Below are positions 26,110 through 33,928 of a stretch of DNA of 64,000 bases, piece after piece. Source of the stretch: AC-51 sp036265325 (GTDB lineage Bacteria > Actinomycetota > UBA4738 > HRBIN12); the NCBI GenBank assembly GCA_036265325.1, contig DATAPH010000090.1, forward strand, positions 8,638 to 72,637, read 5' to 3'. Numbering within the stretch: the first letter of the stretch is position 1; every line of letters begins with the position of its first letter. The translations under genes and the position numbers were made by a program. Below the pieces are notes generated by a model, which had not been told where the DNA came from, did no database searches, and saw only the letters and a program-made list of their open reading frames with translations.

Positions 26110-27126
26110 TCAGCCGCCGATCGCGCTCATCGAGCGCGCGGGCTGCACGAAGTCGGGATGGTTCACACGGTGGCCCGACCACTTGCTCCACACCGCTGTG
26201 CGGATCAGCGTCTCGAGCTCGTCGTCGCTCGCGCCGTCTCGCATCGGGCCGCGCAGGTCGGTCTCGTCCAGCGCGAACAGGCATGTTCGGAACTGACCCT
26301 CGGCGGTGAGGCGGAGCCGATTGCACGTGTCGCAGAACGGCTCGGTCACACTCGCGATCACGCCGACCGTGCCGGGCGAGCCGTCGGCGAACCCGTACGT
26401 CGTCGCCGGCTCGGTCTCATGGTGGCGGGCCGCGAGCGGGAACACGGTGTCGATCGCGTCGAGGATCCGGGCACCGGACACGACCTTCGCGCGCTCCCAC
26501 GCGTGTTGCGCGTCCAGCGGCATGTACTCGATGAAGCGAACCTCGTACCCGGTCTCGCGCGCCCAGCGCGCGAAGTCGACGACCTCGTCGTCGTTGGTGC
26601 CGCCGATCACGACGGTGTTGATCTTGATCGGGGTGAGTCCGGCGGCCTCTGCCGCGCGGATGCCGGCGAGCACCTTGTCGAGGGCGTCACGCCGCGTCAT
26701 CTCCGCGAAGCGATGCTGCAGGAGCGAGTCGCAGGAGACCGTCGCGCGATCGACGCCGGCCTCTGCGAGCGGCCCTGCGAGCCGGTCGAGCAACATCCCG
26801 TTGGTCGTGATCGACATGTCGAGTTCGGGTCCGACCGAACGGAACATCTCGACGAGCGACGGGAGGTCGGCGCGGATCGTCGGCTCGCCACCGGTGATCT
26901 TCAGGCCGCGAACCCCGAGTCGGACGAACAGCGCCAGCAACCGCGTGAGCTCCTCGAAGGTCAGGATCTCCTCCTTGGGGAGCCACTGGAGGCCCTCGGC
27001 GGGCATGCAATAGGTGCAGCGGAAGTTGCACCGGTCGGTCACGGAGATCCGGAGGTCGTCGGCGACCCGCCCGAACGTGTCGACCAATGGGCCCTCGGCG
27101 GGCGCGTGAGGAAGCTGGTTCTGCAT
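26110..27126 (-). CDS. moaA: GTP 3',8-cyclase MoaA
   Basis: A radical SAM enzyme that starts molybdenum-cofactor synthesis by cyclising GTP to 3',8-cH2GTP. The 338 residues match the family. The N-terminal cluster motif is CNFRCTYCM near 34-42. The second Fe-S cluster is held by FCDTCNRLRLTAEGQFRTCLF near 260-280. The protein ends in -GG, as MoaA must for its C-terminal tail to reach the active site. GGEP is present, followed by TIR instead of the common LLR. ATG 27126 gives the normal N-terminus. It is divergent from the flavodoxin-like gene and the MogA-XdhC gene. Confidence 0.95.
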   Translation of the reverse strand: MQNQLPHAPAEGPLVDTFGRVADDLRISVTDRCNFRCTYCMPAEGLQWLPKEEILTFEELTRLLALFVRLGVRGLKITGGEPTIRADLPSLVEMFRSVGPELDMSITTNGMLLDRLAGPLAEAGVDRATVSCDSLLQHRFAEMTRRDALDKVLAGIRAAEAAGLTPIKINTVVIGGTNDDEVVDFARWARETGYEVRFIEYMPLDAQHAWERAKVVSGARILDAIDTVFPLAARHHETEPATTYGFADGSPGTVGVIASVTEPFCDTCNRLRLTAEGQFRTCLFALDETDLRGPMRDGASDDELETLIRTAVWSKWSGHRVNHPDFVQPARSMSAIGG

Positions 27127-27202
27127 CTGTACTCCCAGGGTACCCCGGGCCGGCGTTCGCCATTCGGTCGCGCATGCCTTCGACCTGCTATCCATACGGC
27201 CG

Positions 27203-27637
27203 ATGCGGGTGCTCATCCTGTACGAGTCGCGGCGCGGGTTCACCTTGACGGTTGCCCGGGCGCTCCGGGACGAGCTGCGGAAACTCGGAACCGAGGCGAC
27301 GACCTCGCCGCTGCGGTCGGTGGATCCGGGGACGCTCGCGGCAACCGATGCGCTCGTCGTCGGCACCTGGGTCAAGGGCATGCTGCTGGTGGGGGTCGGG
27401 CCGGCGATCGGCACCCGCGAGGCGATCGACGCGCTTCCTGACCTGCAGGGCCGACCGACCGTCATCTACTGCACCTGTGAGTTCAAGCCGATGTCGACGC
27501 TCGACCAACTAAATGAGTGGCTCGACAAGCGTGGCGCGGATGTCCGCGGGCGTGCGGTGTTCAAACGGCACAAGAGCCTGCGGACGGCGCCCGACGTTGC
27601 GGCCGGGATCGTCGAGGCGCTGCAGCCGACCGCGTGA
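27203..27637 (+). CDS. Flavodoxin-like protein
   Basis: A 144-residue protein with a flavodoxin-type alpha/beta fold. VLILYESRRGFTLTVARALRDEL at 3-25 is the strand and phosphate-loop region (in true flavodoxins T/S-x-T-G-N-T). ALVVGTWVKGMLLVGVGPAIGTREAIDALPDLQG near 53-87 is the W-x-G loop that contacts flavin. The phosphate loop is altered (YESRRGFT), so FMN binding is likely but not certain. It sits between moaA and the MogA-XdhC gene and could supply electrons to a molybdenum-cofactor step; that is inference. Confidence 0.7.
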   Translation: MRVLILYESRRGFTLTVARALRDELRKLGTEATTSPLRSVDPGTLAATDALVVGTWVKGMLLVGVGPAIGTREAIDALPDLQGRPTVIYCTCEFKPMSTLDQLNEWLDKRGADVRGRAVFKRHKSLRTAPDVAAGIVEALQPTA

Positions 27638-27663
27638 GACCGCCCGGGTGGGAGGATGACGCG

Positions 27664-28932
27664 ATGGCGCGACTGACCGCTGCGGTCCTGACGATCTCCG
27701 ACGGCGTCTCGTCGGGTACGCGCGCCGACGGTTCCGGCGACGCCGCGCAGGAGCTGCTCATCGGCGCCGGGTTCGACGTGTCGGGGCGCGAAGCCGTTGC
27801 AGACGAACGTCCGGAGATCGAAGCCGCGATGCGACGGCTCGCAGCGTCCCATGCGCTCGTCGTGACGACCGGTGGCACAGGCTTCGGTCCCCGCGACGTG
27901 ACGCCGGAGGCGACGAAGGCGGTCCTCGATCGCGAGGCCCCCGGGCTTGCGGAGCTGATGCGCGCTGCAGGCCTCGCGCACACACCGATGGCCGCCCTGT
28001 CGCGCGGGACCGCAGGGACGATCGGCCAGACCTTGGTCGTCAATCTCCCTGGGTCGCCGAAGGGCGTTCGCGAGTCGCTCGAAGCGGTGCTGCCGGTGTT
28101 GCCCCACGCATTGGAGCTGTCGGAAGGGATGACGGGCGCGCATCCGGCCGCGGCGACCTCGGCCGGCGATCCCGGTGCCGTTGTGGACGTCGCTCCTTCC
28201 GCGTCCGGTGCGCCGGAGGATCGGCCGGAGGATCGGCCGGAGGATCGGGTCGACGTCACCGCAGTGAAGGTCGTTGCCGGCGCGCCGCCATGCCGCGTCG
28301 GGATGCGGATGACGATCGTGCCGGGTGGTCCTGCGTCGGGGACGCTCGGGTGCTCCGAGTTCGACTCGCAGGCGATCGAGGCGGCGGCCGGGGCCGCGGA
28401 ACGAGGTGATGCGACGACGGCCGTGTTGCACCATCCCGACGGCGACGTCGAGGTCTTCATCGAGCCGCGCCGCTCGCCACCGCGCGTCTTCGCGGTGTCC
28501 GCGACCGATGTGGCCCGGGCGGTCCGGCGTCACCTCGCGCCCCTGGGCTATCGCGTGGTGGTCGTCGAGCCGCGACGCGAACGCGTCGCGGCCGACGACG
28601 AGCCGGTGGTGTTCTCCCTCGACGGCGCCGCGCTCTCCGAGCGCGACGCCGTCGTCCTGACCGACCACGATGCCCCGTACGCCAGTGAGCTGCTCGCGGA
28701 GGCCGCGCGCTCCAAGGCGGGGTTCGTCGGCATGATGAGCTCGAAACGTCACGTGGCCAGCCACCTCGACGCGGTGCGTGCGATGGGCATCGACGACGAC
28801 GTGATCGCGCGGATCCACGCGCCGGTCGGGCTCGATCTGGGGCGCAAGGATGCCGACGGCATCGCGTTGTCGATCGCGGCAGGAATCGTCGCCGACGCCA
28901 ACGGCACGGACGGCGGCTGGCTCGACCGATGA
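27664..28932 (+). CDS. MogA (MPT adenylyltransferase) - XdhC fusion
   Basis: A 422-residue two-part molybdenum-cofactor protein. Residues about 1-160 are MogA/MoaB: VLTISDGVSSGTRADGSG at 8-25, TTGGTGFGPRDVTPEA at 69-84 and VVNLPGSPKGVRE near 128-140, which adenylate molybdopterin. A linker with three PEDR repeats (about 182-195) leads to XdhC/CoxI (about 198-420): GTLGCSEF, and the C-terminal SKAGFVGMMSSKRHV...APVGLDLGRK...IALSIAAGIVA. XdhC matures and inserts the sulfurated cofactor into xanthine-dehydrogenase-type enzymes. Joining the two would pass cofactor directly. The methyltransferase start overlaps its stop (ATGA). Confidence 0.88.
   Translation: MARLTAAVLTISDGVSSGTRADGSGDAAQELLIGAGFDVSGREAVADERPEIEAAMRRLAASHALVVTTGGTGFGPRDVTPEATKAVLDREAPGLAELMRAAGLAHTPMAALSRGTAGTIGQTLVVNLPGSPKGVRESLEAVLPVLPHALELSEGMTGAHPAAATSAGDPGAVVDVAPSASGAPEDRPEDRPEDRVDVTAVKVVAGAPPCRVGMRMTIVPGGPASGTLGCSEFDSQAIEAAAGAAERGDATTAVLHHPDGDVEVFIEPRRSPPRVFAVSATDVARAVRRHLAPLGYRVVVVEPRRERVAADDEPVVFSLDGAALSERDAVVLTDHDAPYASELLAEAARSKAGFVGMMSSKRHVASHLDAVRAMGIDDDVIARIHAPVGLDLGRKDADGIALSIAAGIVADANGTDGGWLDR
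28213..28248 (+). repeat. Three tandem copies of a 12-bp unit inside the MogA-XdhC gene
   Basis: CCGGAGGATCGG is repeated three times without a gap. It keeps the reading frame and encodes the PEDRPEDRPEDR linker between the two domains. A change in copy number would lengthen or shorten the linker by four residues per unit. Confidence 0.9.
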
Positions 28933-29696
28933 GCCGAGACGATGTTCGCGCGAACCTGGCGAGCTGGGAGGCCGACAGTGCCGACTACCAACAACGCCAC
29001 GGCGCGTTCCTCGGCCGATGGGTCGAGTTCGGCTGGGGAACGTGGGCGATCCCGGAGGACGACGTGCACGCGCTCGGACACGTCGAGGGGCTCGACGCGC
29101 TGGAGTTGGGGTGCGGCGCCGCGCAGTTCGGGATCCGCGTCGCGATGCGCGGCGCCTCGGTCGTCGGTCTGGACTTCAGCGCGAACCAACTCGCCGCCGC
29201 ACCGGCCAACATGGACGACGCCGATGTGCACTTCCCGCTCGTCCGCGGCGACGCCGAGGACCTCCCGTTCGCCGACGCGAGCTTCGATCTCGTGTTCTGC
29301 GATCACGGCGCGATGAACTTCACGGATCCGACGCGGAGCGTGCCCGAGGTGTCACGGGTGTTGCGGCCCGGTGGCCGGTTCGTCTTCCTCGGCACCACGC
29401 CGTTCCTCTTCGTGACCTGGCCGATGGTCGACGGTCCGCCGGGGCGTACGCTCGAGCGCTCGTACTTCGAGTCACGGCGGATGACGTGGGACGAGGACGA
29501 TCCGTCCTTCGAGTACCAGCTTCCCTACGGCGAGTGGATCCGTTTGTTCCGCGCCAACGGGTTCGTGGTCGAGGACCTGATCGAGCTGCGCCCGGCGCTC
29601 GACGCCGAAACGGCGTTCACCGGCTACGTGACGCTCGAGTGGGCTCGGGACTTCCCGGCCGAACAGATCTGGAAGGTGCGGAAGGAGACGCCGTGA
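28929..29696 (+). CDS. Class I SAM-dependent methyltransferase
   Basis: A 255-residue methyltransferase of the UbiE/Methyltransf_11 type. LDALELGCGAAQFGIRVAMRGASVVGLDFSANQL near 53-86 is the SAM-binding loop and acidic strand. RGDAEDLPFADASFDLVFCDHGAMNFTDP near 105-133 is the post-I motif, and RVLRPGGRFVFLG follows. The substrate is unknown. It overlaps the MogA-XdhC stop by four bases and the sulfatase start by four bases, so all three are in one unit, though no functional link is obvious. Confidence 0.85.
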   Translation: MSRDDVRANLASWEADSADYQQRHGAFLGRWVEFGWGTWAIPEDDVHALGHVEGLDALELGCGAAQFGIRVAMRGASVVGLDFSANQLAAAPANMDDADVHFPLVRGDAEDLPFADASFDLVFCDHGAMNFTDPTRSVPEVSRVLRPGGRFVFLGTTPFLFVTWPMVDGPPGRTLERSYFESRRMTWDEDDPSFEYQLPYGEWIRLFRANGFVVEDLIELRPALDAETAFTGYVTLEWARDFPAEQIWKVRKETP

Positions 29697-31075
29697 CGAA
29701 GACGATCGCCGCGGTGGTGGCGATCTGCTCTCTCGTCGCGGCGGCCGTCTTCCGAGGGAGCCCGCCGGTCGTCGCCCCCGACCCACGGCCCAACGTGCTC
29801 CTGGTCCTCACCGACGACCAGACGCTCGACACGATCGGCTCGGACCCGCCCGCCATGCCGTGGTTCCAGTCGCAGCTCACCGACCCGGCCGGCCATTGGC
29901 TCTGGTTCCCGCGGGCGGTCGCGTCGACGCCGCTGTGCTGTCCGTCGCGATCGACCATCCTGACCGGCCGGTACGACACGCAGACCGGCGTACGCAACAA
30001 CGAGGAGGGACCGAACCTCGACGACACGAACACGCTGCCGGTGTGGTTGCAGGACGCCGGCTACACCACCGGCCTGGTCGGGAAATACCTGAACCTCTAT
30101 CCCTGGGGTCGCGCGCCGTTCGTCCCACCGGGGTGGGATCGGTGGTTCGCCAAGGAGAACGCCAACGAGTCCACCGCGTACTACGACTACGACGTCGTCG
30201 ACCAAGGGCTCGTGCGGTACTACGGCGACGCACCGCCGGACTACGCCACCGACGTGCTCGGCGCGCAGGCGCTCCGCTTCGTCCAGCAGGCGCCGTCGGA
30301 CGCGCCGTGGTTCCTCTACTTCAGTCCGAACGCGCCGCACCTGCCGTGGGTGCCCGCACCGCAGCACGTCGGCGCCTTTGACGGCGTGCAGCCGCCGATC
30401 GCAAACCTCACGACGATGAACGACGTCCGCGGGAAGCCCGCATACGTGCGCGACCTTCCGCCGAAGACCGAGGTGGACCGTCAGGCCTACATCCAGGACG
30501 ACCGCAACGAGCGCGAGATGTTGCTGTCGGTCGACGCCTGGTTCCAGCAGATCGTCGATGCCGTCGCTGCACGCGGCGAGCTCGACAACACCGTGATCAT
30601 CTTCATGGGCGACAACGGGTACACGCTCGGGCTGCACCGGCTCGACGGGAAGCGGTACCCCTACACGCCGTCGGTGCGGATCCCGTTCGCGATCCGGACG
30701 CCGTGGGCACCGGCGGCAACGATCGGCCAACCGGTGTCGAACGTCGATGTCGCGGGCACGATCGCCGCGCTCGCCGGCGTCGCGCCCGGTCTCCGGCAGA
30801 TGGGCATCGACCTTGGTCCTGCGATCCGCGGCGACCCGCTCCCAGCGCGGCCCGGCGTGTTCCTTGACTGGGGCGGTGACAGCTACGCGCCCGCGTGGCA
30901 GGGCGTGCTGACGCGCGACGGCACATACGTCCGCAACGCCGACGGGTTCCAAGAGCTCTACCGCGCACCGGACGCGTGGCAGCTGCACAATGTCGCCGAC
31001 GCTGCGAGCGCGCGGACGCTCGCACGCCACGACCGCTCGCTCCTGTCGGTTCTGGGCGCCGAAGCCCAGGGGTAG
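29693..31075 (+). CDS. Secreted sulfatase (formylglycine type)
   Basis: A 460-residue exported or membrane-tethered sulfatase. A hydrophobic N-terminus (about 3-20) is followed by NVLLVLTDDQ (34-43), whose two Asp bind Ca. The C-x-P-S-R signature is LCCPSRSTILTGRY; Cys82 would become formylglycine, with Arg86 next to it. LVGKYLNLYPWG and FLYFSPNAPHLPW supply further active-site Lys and His, and IIFMGDNGYTLGLHRL the late Asp-Asn. It should cleave a sulfate ester outside the membrane. GTG 29693, with GAAGGAGA upstream, overlaps the preceding stop. A formylglycine-generating enzyme is not in the window. Confidence 0.9.
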   Translation: MTKTIAAVVAICSLVAAAVFRGSPPVVAPDPRPNVLLVLTDDQTLDTIGSDPPAMPWFQSQLTDPAGHWLWFPRAVASTPLCCPSRSTILTGRYDTQTGVRNNEEGPNLDDTNTLPVWLQDAGYTTGLVGKYLNLYPWGRAPFVPPGWDRWFAKENANESTAYYDYDVVDQGLVRYYGDAPPDYATDVLGAQALRFVQQAPSDAPWFLYFSPNAPHLPWVPAPQHVGAFDGVQPPIANLTTMNDVRGKPAYVRDLPPKTEVDRQAYIQDDRNEREMLLSVDAWFQQIVDAVAARGELDNTVIIFMGDNGYTLGLHRLDGKRYPYTPSVRIPFAIRTPWAPAATIGQPVSNVDVAGTIAALAGVAPGLRQMGIDLGPAIRGDPLPARPGVFLDWGGDSYAPAWQGVLTRDGTYVRNADGFQELYRAPDAWQLHNVADAASARTLARHDRSLLSVLGAEAQG

Positions 31076-31084
31076 ACTCGCTCG

Positions 31085-32575
31085 GTGCAGAGCGGGGGGC
31101 CGCCGATCATCCGACGATCGAACCTGCGACGGCCGACCCGCAGCCAGATCGCGCGCCGACGCGCGACGGTCGTCGTCGGCGTCGTCATCGGATCGGTCGC
31201 GCTATGGCAGTTCTGGCCGACCGGTGCCAGCACCGGCGCGACGGCGCCGGCCAGCACCGGTCGATCGCAGCCACCGCCGACCTCTGGCGCCGCCAGCCCG
31301 AGCGTGTCCATCAAGCCGGGCTCGAACCCGATCCAGCACGTGATCTTTCTCGTGAAGGAGAACCACACCTTCGACAACTACTTCGGCAAGTACCCCGGCG
31401 CGGACGGCGCGACGCGCGGCAAGACCCTGCAGTGCGACGCGGGGAACAGTCCGGGGCCGACGGTGAAGCTCACCCCGGCGCCGTACATGTACCCGCATGA
31501 CCTGGGCCACGCGTTCGTGCCGGGGCTGACGGCGATCGACGGCGGCAGGATGGACGGGTTCAACTGTGTGCCGCTCGGCGAGGACATGACCGGCTACACG
31601 CAGTTCAGCCGGCAGACCCTGCCAGCGTATTGGGCGCTCGCCGACCGGTTCGTGTTGGCCGACCACTTCTTCACCTCGATGTACGGGCCGACGTTCCCCG
31701 AACACCTGTACACGGTCGCGGCGCAGTCCTACGGGATCGTCGACAACAAGAGCTCGACCGACCACCCTGGCAGCTACTGCGACGACCCGACCGAGTACAC
31801 GAGCAGGTTTCCGATCGAGGATCTGTCACAGAAGGACGACCGCACGATCATGGGTCTCGAGGACCACTTCCTCGACAACCCGGCGAACCTGTTCAAGATC
31901 GCCGGCTACTGGGTGCGCACACCGACCTGTATCAACATCAAGGTGCTGCCCGACGAGCTTCAGAAGGCCCACGTGAGCTGGAAGTACTACGCCGACACCG
32001 ACCAGTGGATGAACGCGCTTCAGGCGATCCGGCACGTGCGGTTCAGCTCGATGTGGAACCAGGTTCAGCCGCCGGAGACGATCTTGTCGGACCTGAAGAG
32101 CGATCAGCTCCCCGCGGTGTCGTGGCTGATCCCGCCGGAGGGGAACCCGAACGAGCACCCCGGCGGCGGCGTCAACATCTGTGAGGGCGAGAACTGGACC
32201 GTGGACTATCTCAACGCGGTCTTCCATTCGTCCGCGTGGCCCTCGACCGCGATCATCATCGTCTGGGACGACTTCGGCGGCATGTACGACCACGTCGCGC
32301 CTCCGCACTACGACATCATGGGCCTCGGTCCGCGGACGCCCGCGCTGATCATCTCGCCGTATACCGTCGCCGGGTCGAACCCCGACGGCGGGTCGATCGA
32401 CTCGACGACGTACGAGTTCTCGAGCGTGCTGCGGTTCATCGAGGAACTGCACGGCCTGCCGGCGATGACCGACCGCGACGCGCAGGCCTCGCCGCTGGCG
32501 GGCGCCTTCGACTTCACCCAGCCGCCGAACCTGAGCTACCCGAAGCTCCGCGACCGGACCTGCCCGACGTCGTGA
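31085..32575 (+). CDS. Membrane-anchored PF04185 phosphoesterase (phospholipase C / acid phosphatase type)
   Basis: A 496-residue protein that begins with a basic head (RRSNLRRPTRSQIARRR) and a single anchor (TVVVGVVIGSVALWQFW, about 28-44). A Thr/Ser/Pro linker follows. The phosphoesterase domain starts at IQHVIFLVKENHTFDNYFGKYPG near 81, the diagnostic motif of non-haemolytic phospholipase C and AcpA-like acid phosphatases. FSSMWNQ, IIIVWDDFGGMYDHVAPP and TPALIISPYT follow, with metal-binding Asp/His. It should act outside the membrane on phosphate esters. The next gene overlaps its stop (GTGA). Confidence 0.88.
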   Translation: MQSGGPPIIRRSNLRRPTRSQIARRRATVVVGVVIGSVALWQFWPTGASTGATAPASTGRSQPPPTSGAASPSVSIKPGSNPIQHVIFLVKENHTFDNYFGKYPGADGATRGKTLQCDAGNSPGPTVKLTPAPYMYPHDLGHAFVPGLTAIDGGRMDGFNCVPLGEDMTGYTQFSRQTLPAYWALADRFVLADHFFTSMYGPTFPEHLYTVAAQSYGIVDNKSSTDHPGSYCDDPTEYTSRFPIEDLSQKDDRTIMGLEDHFLDNPANLFKIAGYWVRTPTCINIKVLPDELQKAHVSWKYYADTDQWMNALQAIRHVRFSSMWNQVQPPETILSDLKSDQLPAVSWLIPPEGNPNEHPGGGVNICEGENWTVDYLNAVFHSSAWPSTAIIIVWDDFGGMYDHVAPPHYDIMGLGPRTPALIISPYTVAGSNPDGGSIDSTTYEFSSVLRFIEELHGLPAMTDRDAQASPLAGAFDFTQPPNLSYPKLRDRTCPTS

Positions 32576-33288
32576 GACGCGCCGCCGCGCTGGCGCTCGT
32601 CGCCGTGGTTCCGCTGCTGATGGCCGCTGGCGATCCGACGGGCGATGTCGTGCACTGCGCCTCGCGGACCGCCGTCTCCGATCCGACGGCCGACGTCGTC
32701 GGGGTGCAGGGCGAAGCCGCCGAGCTCGGCACCGCGGCCGTGTGGCGGATCACGTTCGCGAAGCCGCTCCCCGTTCCCGACCACGACGGCGCGCCGCTGC
32801 GGATCGACGTCCTCGTTCGCGATCCGCTGATCGCGCCGGTCACGCTCGGCGACGAGCACGGCATGAACCGGATCGTTCGATGGGATGACACGGGGCCCGA
32901 CGCGCTCGAGAACGTGATGTGGGTGTACGAGCGATCGGCGACGACGTTCAACCCGCCGGCGATCGACGGCCGAACCGTCACCTTCACCGTCCCGGGCCGG
33001 ATCCTGCTCGGCGAAGCCGCAAACGGAACCGAGCTCGTCCGCCGGGCTCGATGGAGCGTCTTGGTGCGCGACGGCGGCGCATGCGACCGCGTGGGGACCG
33101 TGCCGGTCTACCGCCTGCAGCAGGTGAACGAGTCTCCTTCGCCCACCGTGTCGCACCTGATCCCGACCCCGTCGCCGTCGCGGACGGCCGAGGACCCGAA
33201 GTCGCCGGCCGGATGGGTCATCATCGTGATCCTGCTCGCAACCGTCACCGTGGTGCCCTTGGTCTTGTTGCGGCGCAGGAATTCATGA
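32572..33288 (+). CDS. Secreted protein with C-terminal membrane anchor
   Basis: A 238-residue protein with a signal peptide (RRAAALALVAVVPLLMAAGD, about 2-20), a beta-rich extracytoplasmic domain, and a Ser/Pro linker (about 190-208). It ends in one transmembrane helix plus a basic stop (GWVIIVILLATVTVVPLVLLRRRNS). No LPXTG sorting motif is present. GDVVHCASRTAVSDPTADVVGVQGEAAELG resembles surface proteins with a beta-sandwich, but I do not recognise the family. GTG 32572 overlaps the phosphoesterase stop, so the two are likely made together at the surface. Confidence 0.68.
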   Translation: MRRAAALALVAVVPLLMAAGDPTGDVVHCASRTAVSDPTADVVGVQGEAAELGTAAVWRITFAKPLPVPDHDGAPLRIDVLVRDPLIAPVTLGDEHGMNRIVRWDDTGPDALENVMWVYERSATTFNPPAIDGRTVTFTVPGRILLGEAANGTELVRRARWSVLVRDGGACDRVGTVPVYRLQQVNESPSPTVSHLIPTPSPSRTAEDPKSPAGWVIIVILLATVTVVPLVLLRRRNS

Positions 33289-33310
33289 GCGCCTCCTCAA
33301 GGATGGCCCC

Positions 33311-33919
33311 TTGTCGTACGACACTGCACAGGTCATGGACCGGCGATGGCTGGCGTTCCGCGACCAGGCGGGGGCCTCGCTCAACACGCCCCTGCGCTCG
33401 AGCCTGCCCATCGGCCTGAACTGGCGCGGCGGGTTCCTCATCGGCGCGGAGGAGATCACGGCGCTCGACCAGACCGTACGCTCGGCGGCGGACCAGGTCG
33501 GCGCGGCGGTCGCCGTGTGGGAGACGCCGACCTACACGTACGGCGTCGCGGCCGAGCGCGACCACACCGAGATCCCGTTCCTGCTCGGCGTCGTGCCGAC
33601 GGCGATCCCCGACGAGGCGACGGACGCGGTCGCCCGCTGCGGGATCGGCTCGAGCTACGCGGCGTGGCGCCAGCACACCGCGCAGGCGCTCGCGGCGTGG
33701 TCCGTCCAGACGCCGCGGACGGCCGACGCGCTCGAGGTGGACGCCGTCCTGCAGCTTGCCGACCAGACCGCCGTCGAGGCATGGTGCCGACTGTTCGGCA
33801 TGGCGGTGCCGGTCGAGCGCGAGCTCACGCCGGAGGATCAGGCGGCGATGGCGCGCGCGATGTTGGCGGAGGCCGCCGAACGCAAGCGCAAGCGCCGCTC
33901 GGTCGACCTCGCCTGGTGA
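33311..33919 (+). CDS. Uncharacterised soluble protein
   Basis: A 202-residue protein with no recognised domain, no signal peptide and no membrane helix. It has Trp- and Ala-rich helices (QHTAQALAAWSVQTPRTADALEVDAVLQLADQTAVEAW) and a Lys/Arg run near the end (ERKRKRRSVDLAW). TTG 33311 has AAGGA seven bases upstream; ATG 33335 is the next alternative. It converges with the KamA-type gene with nine bases between stops. Confidence 0.6.
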   Translation: MSYDTAQVMDRRWLAFRDQAGASLNTPLRSSLPIGLNWRGGFLIGAEEITALDQTVRSAADQVGAAVAVWETPTYTYGVAAERDHTEIPFLLGVVPTAIPDEATDAVARCGIGSSYAAWRQHTAQALAAWSVQTPRTADALEVDAVLQLADQTAVEAWCRLFGMAVPVERELTPEDQAAMARAMLAEAAERKRKRRSVDLAW

Positions 33920-33928
33920 TCGTGCCCG

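Noticed and set aside
28213..28248. The 12-base tandem repeat as a CRISPR or satellite element
   Set aside because: It is in frame inside a coding gene, without spacers, and encodes a simple linker.
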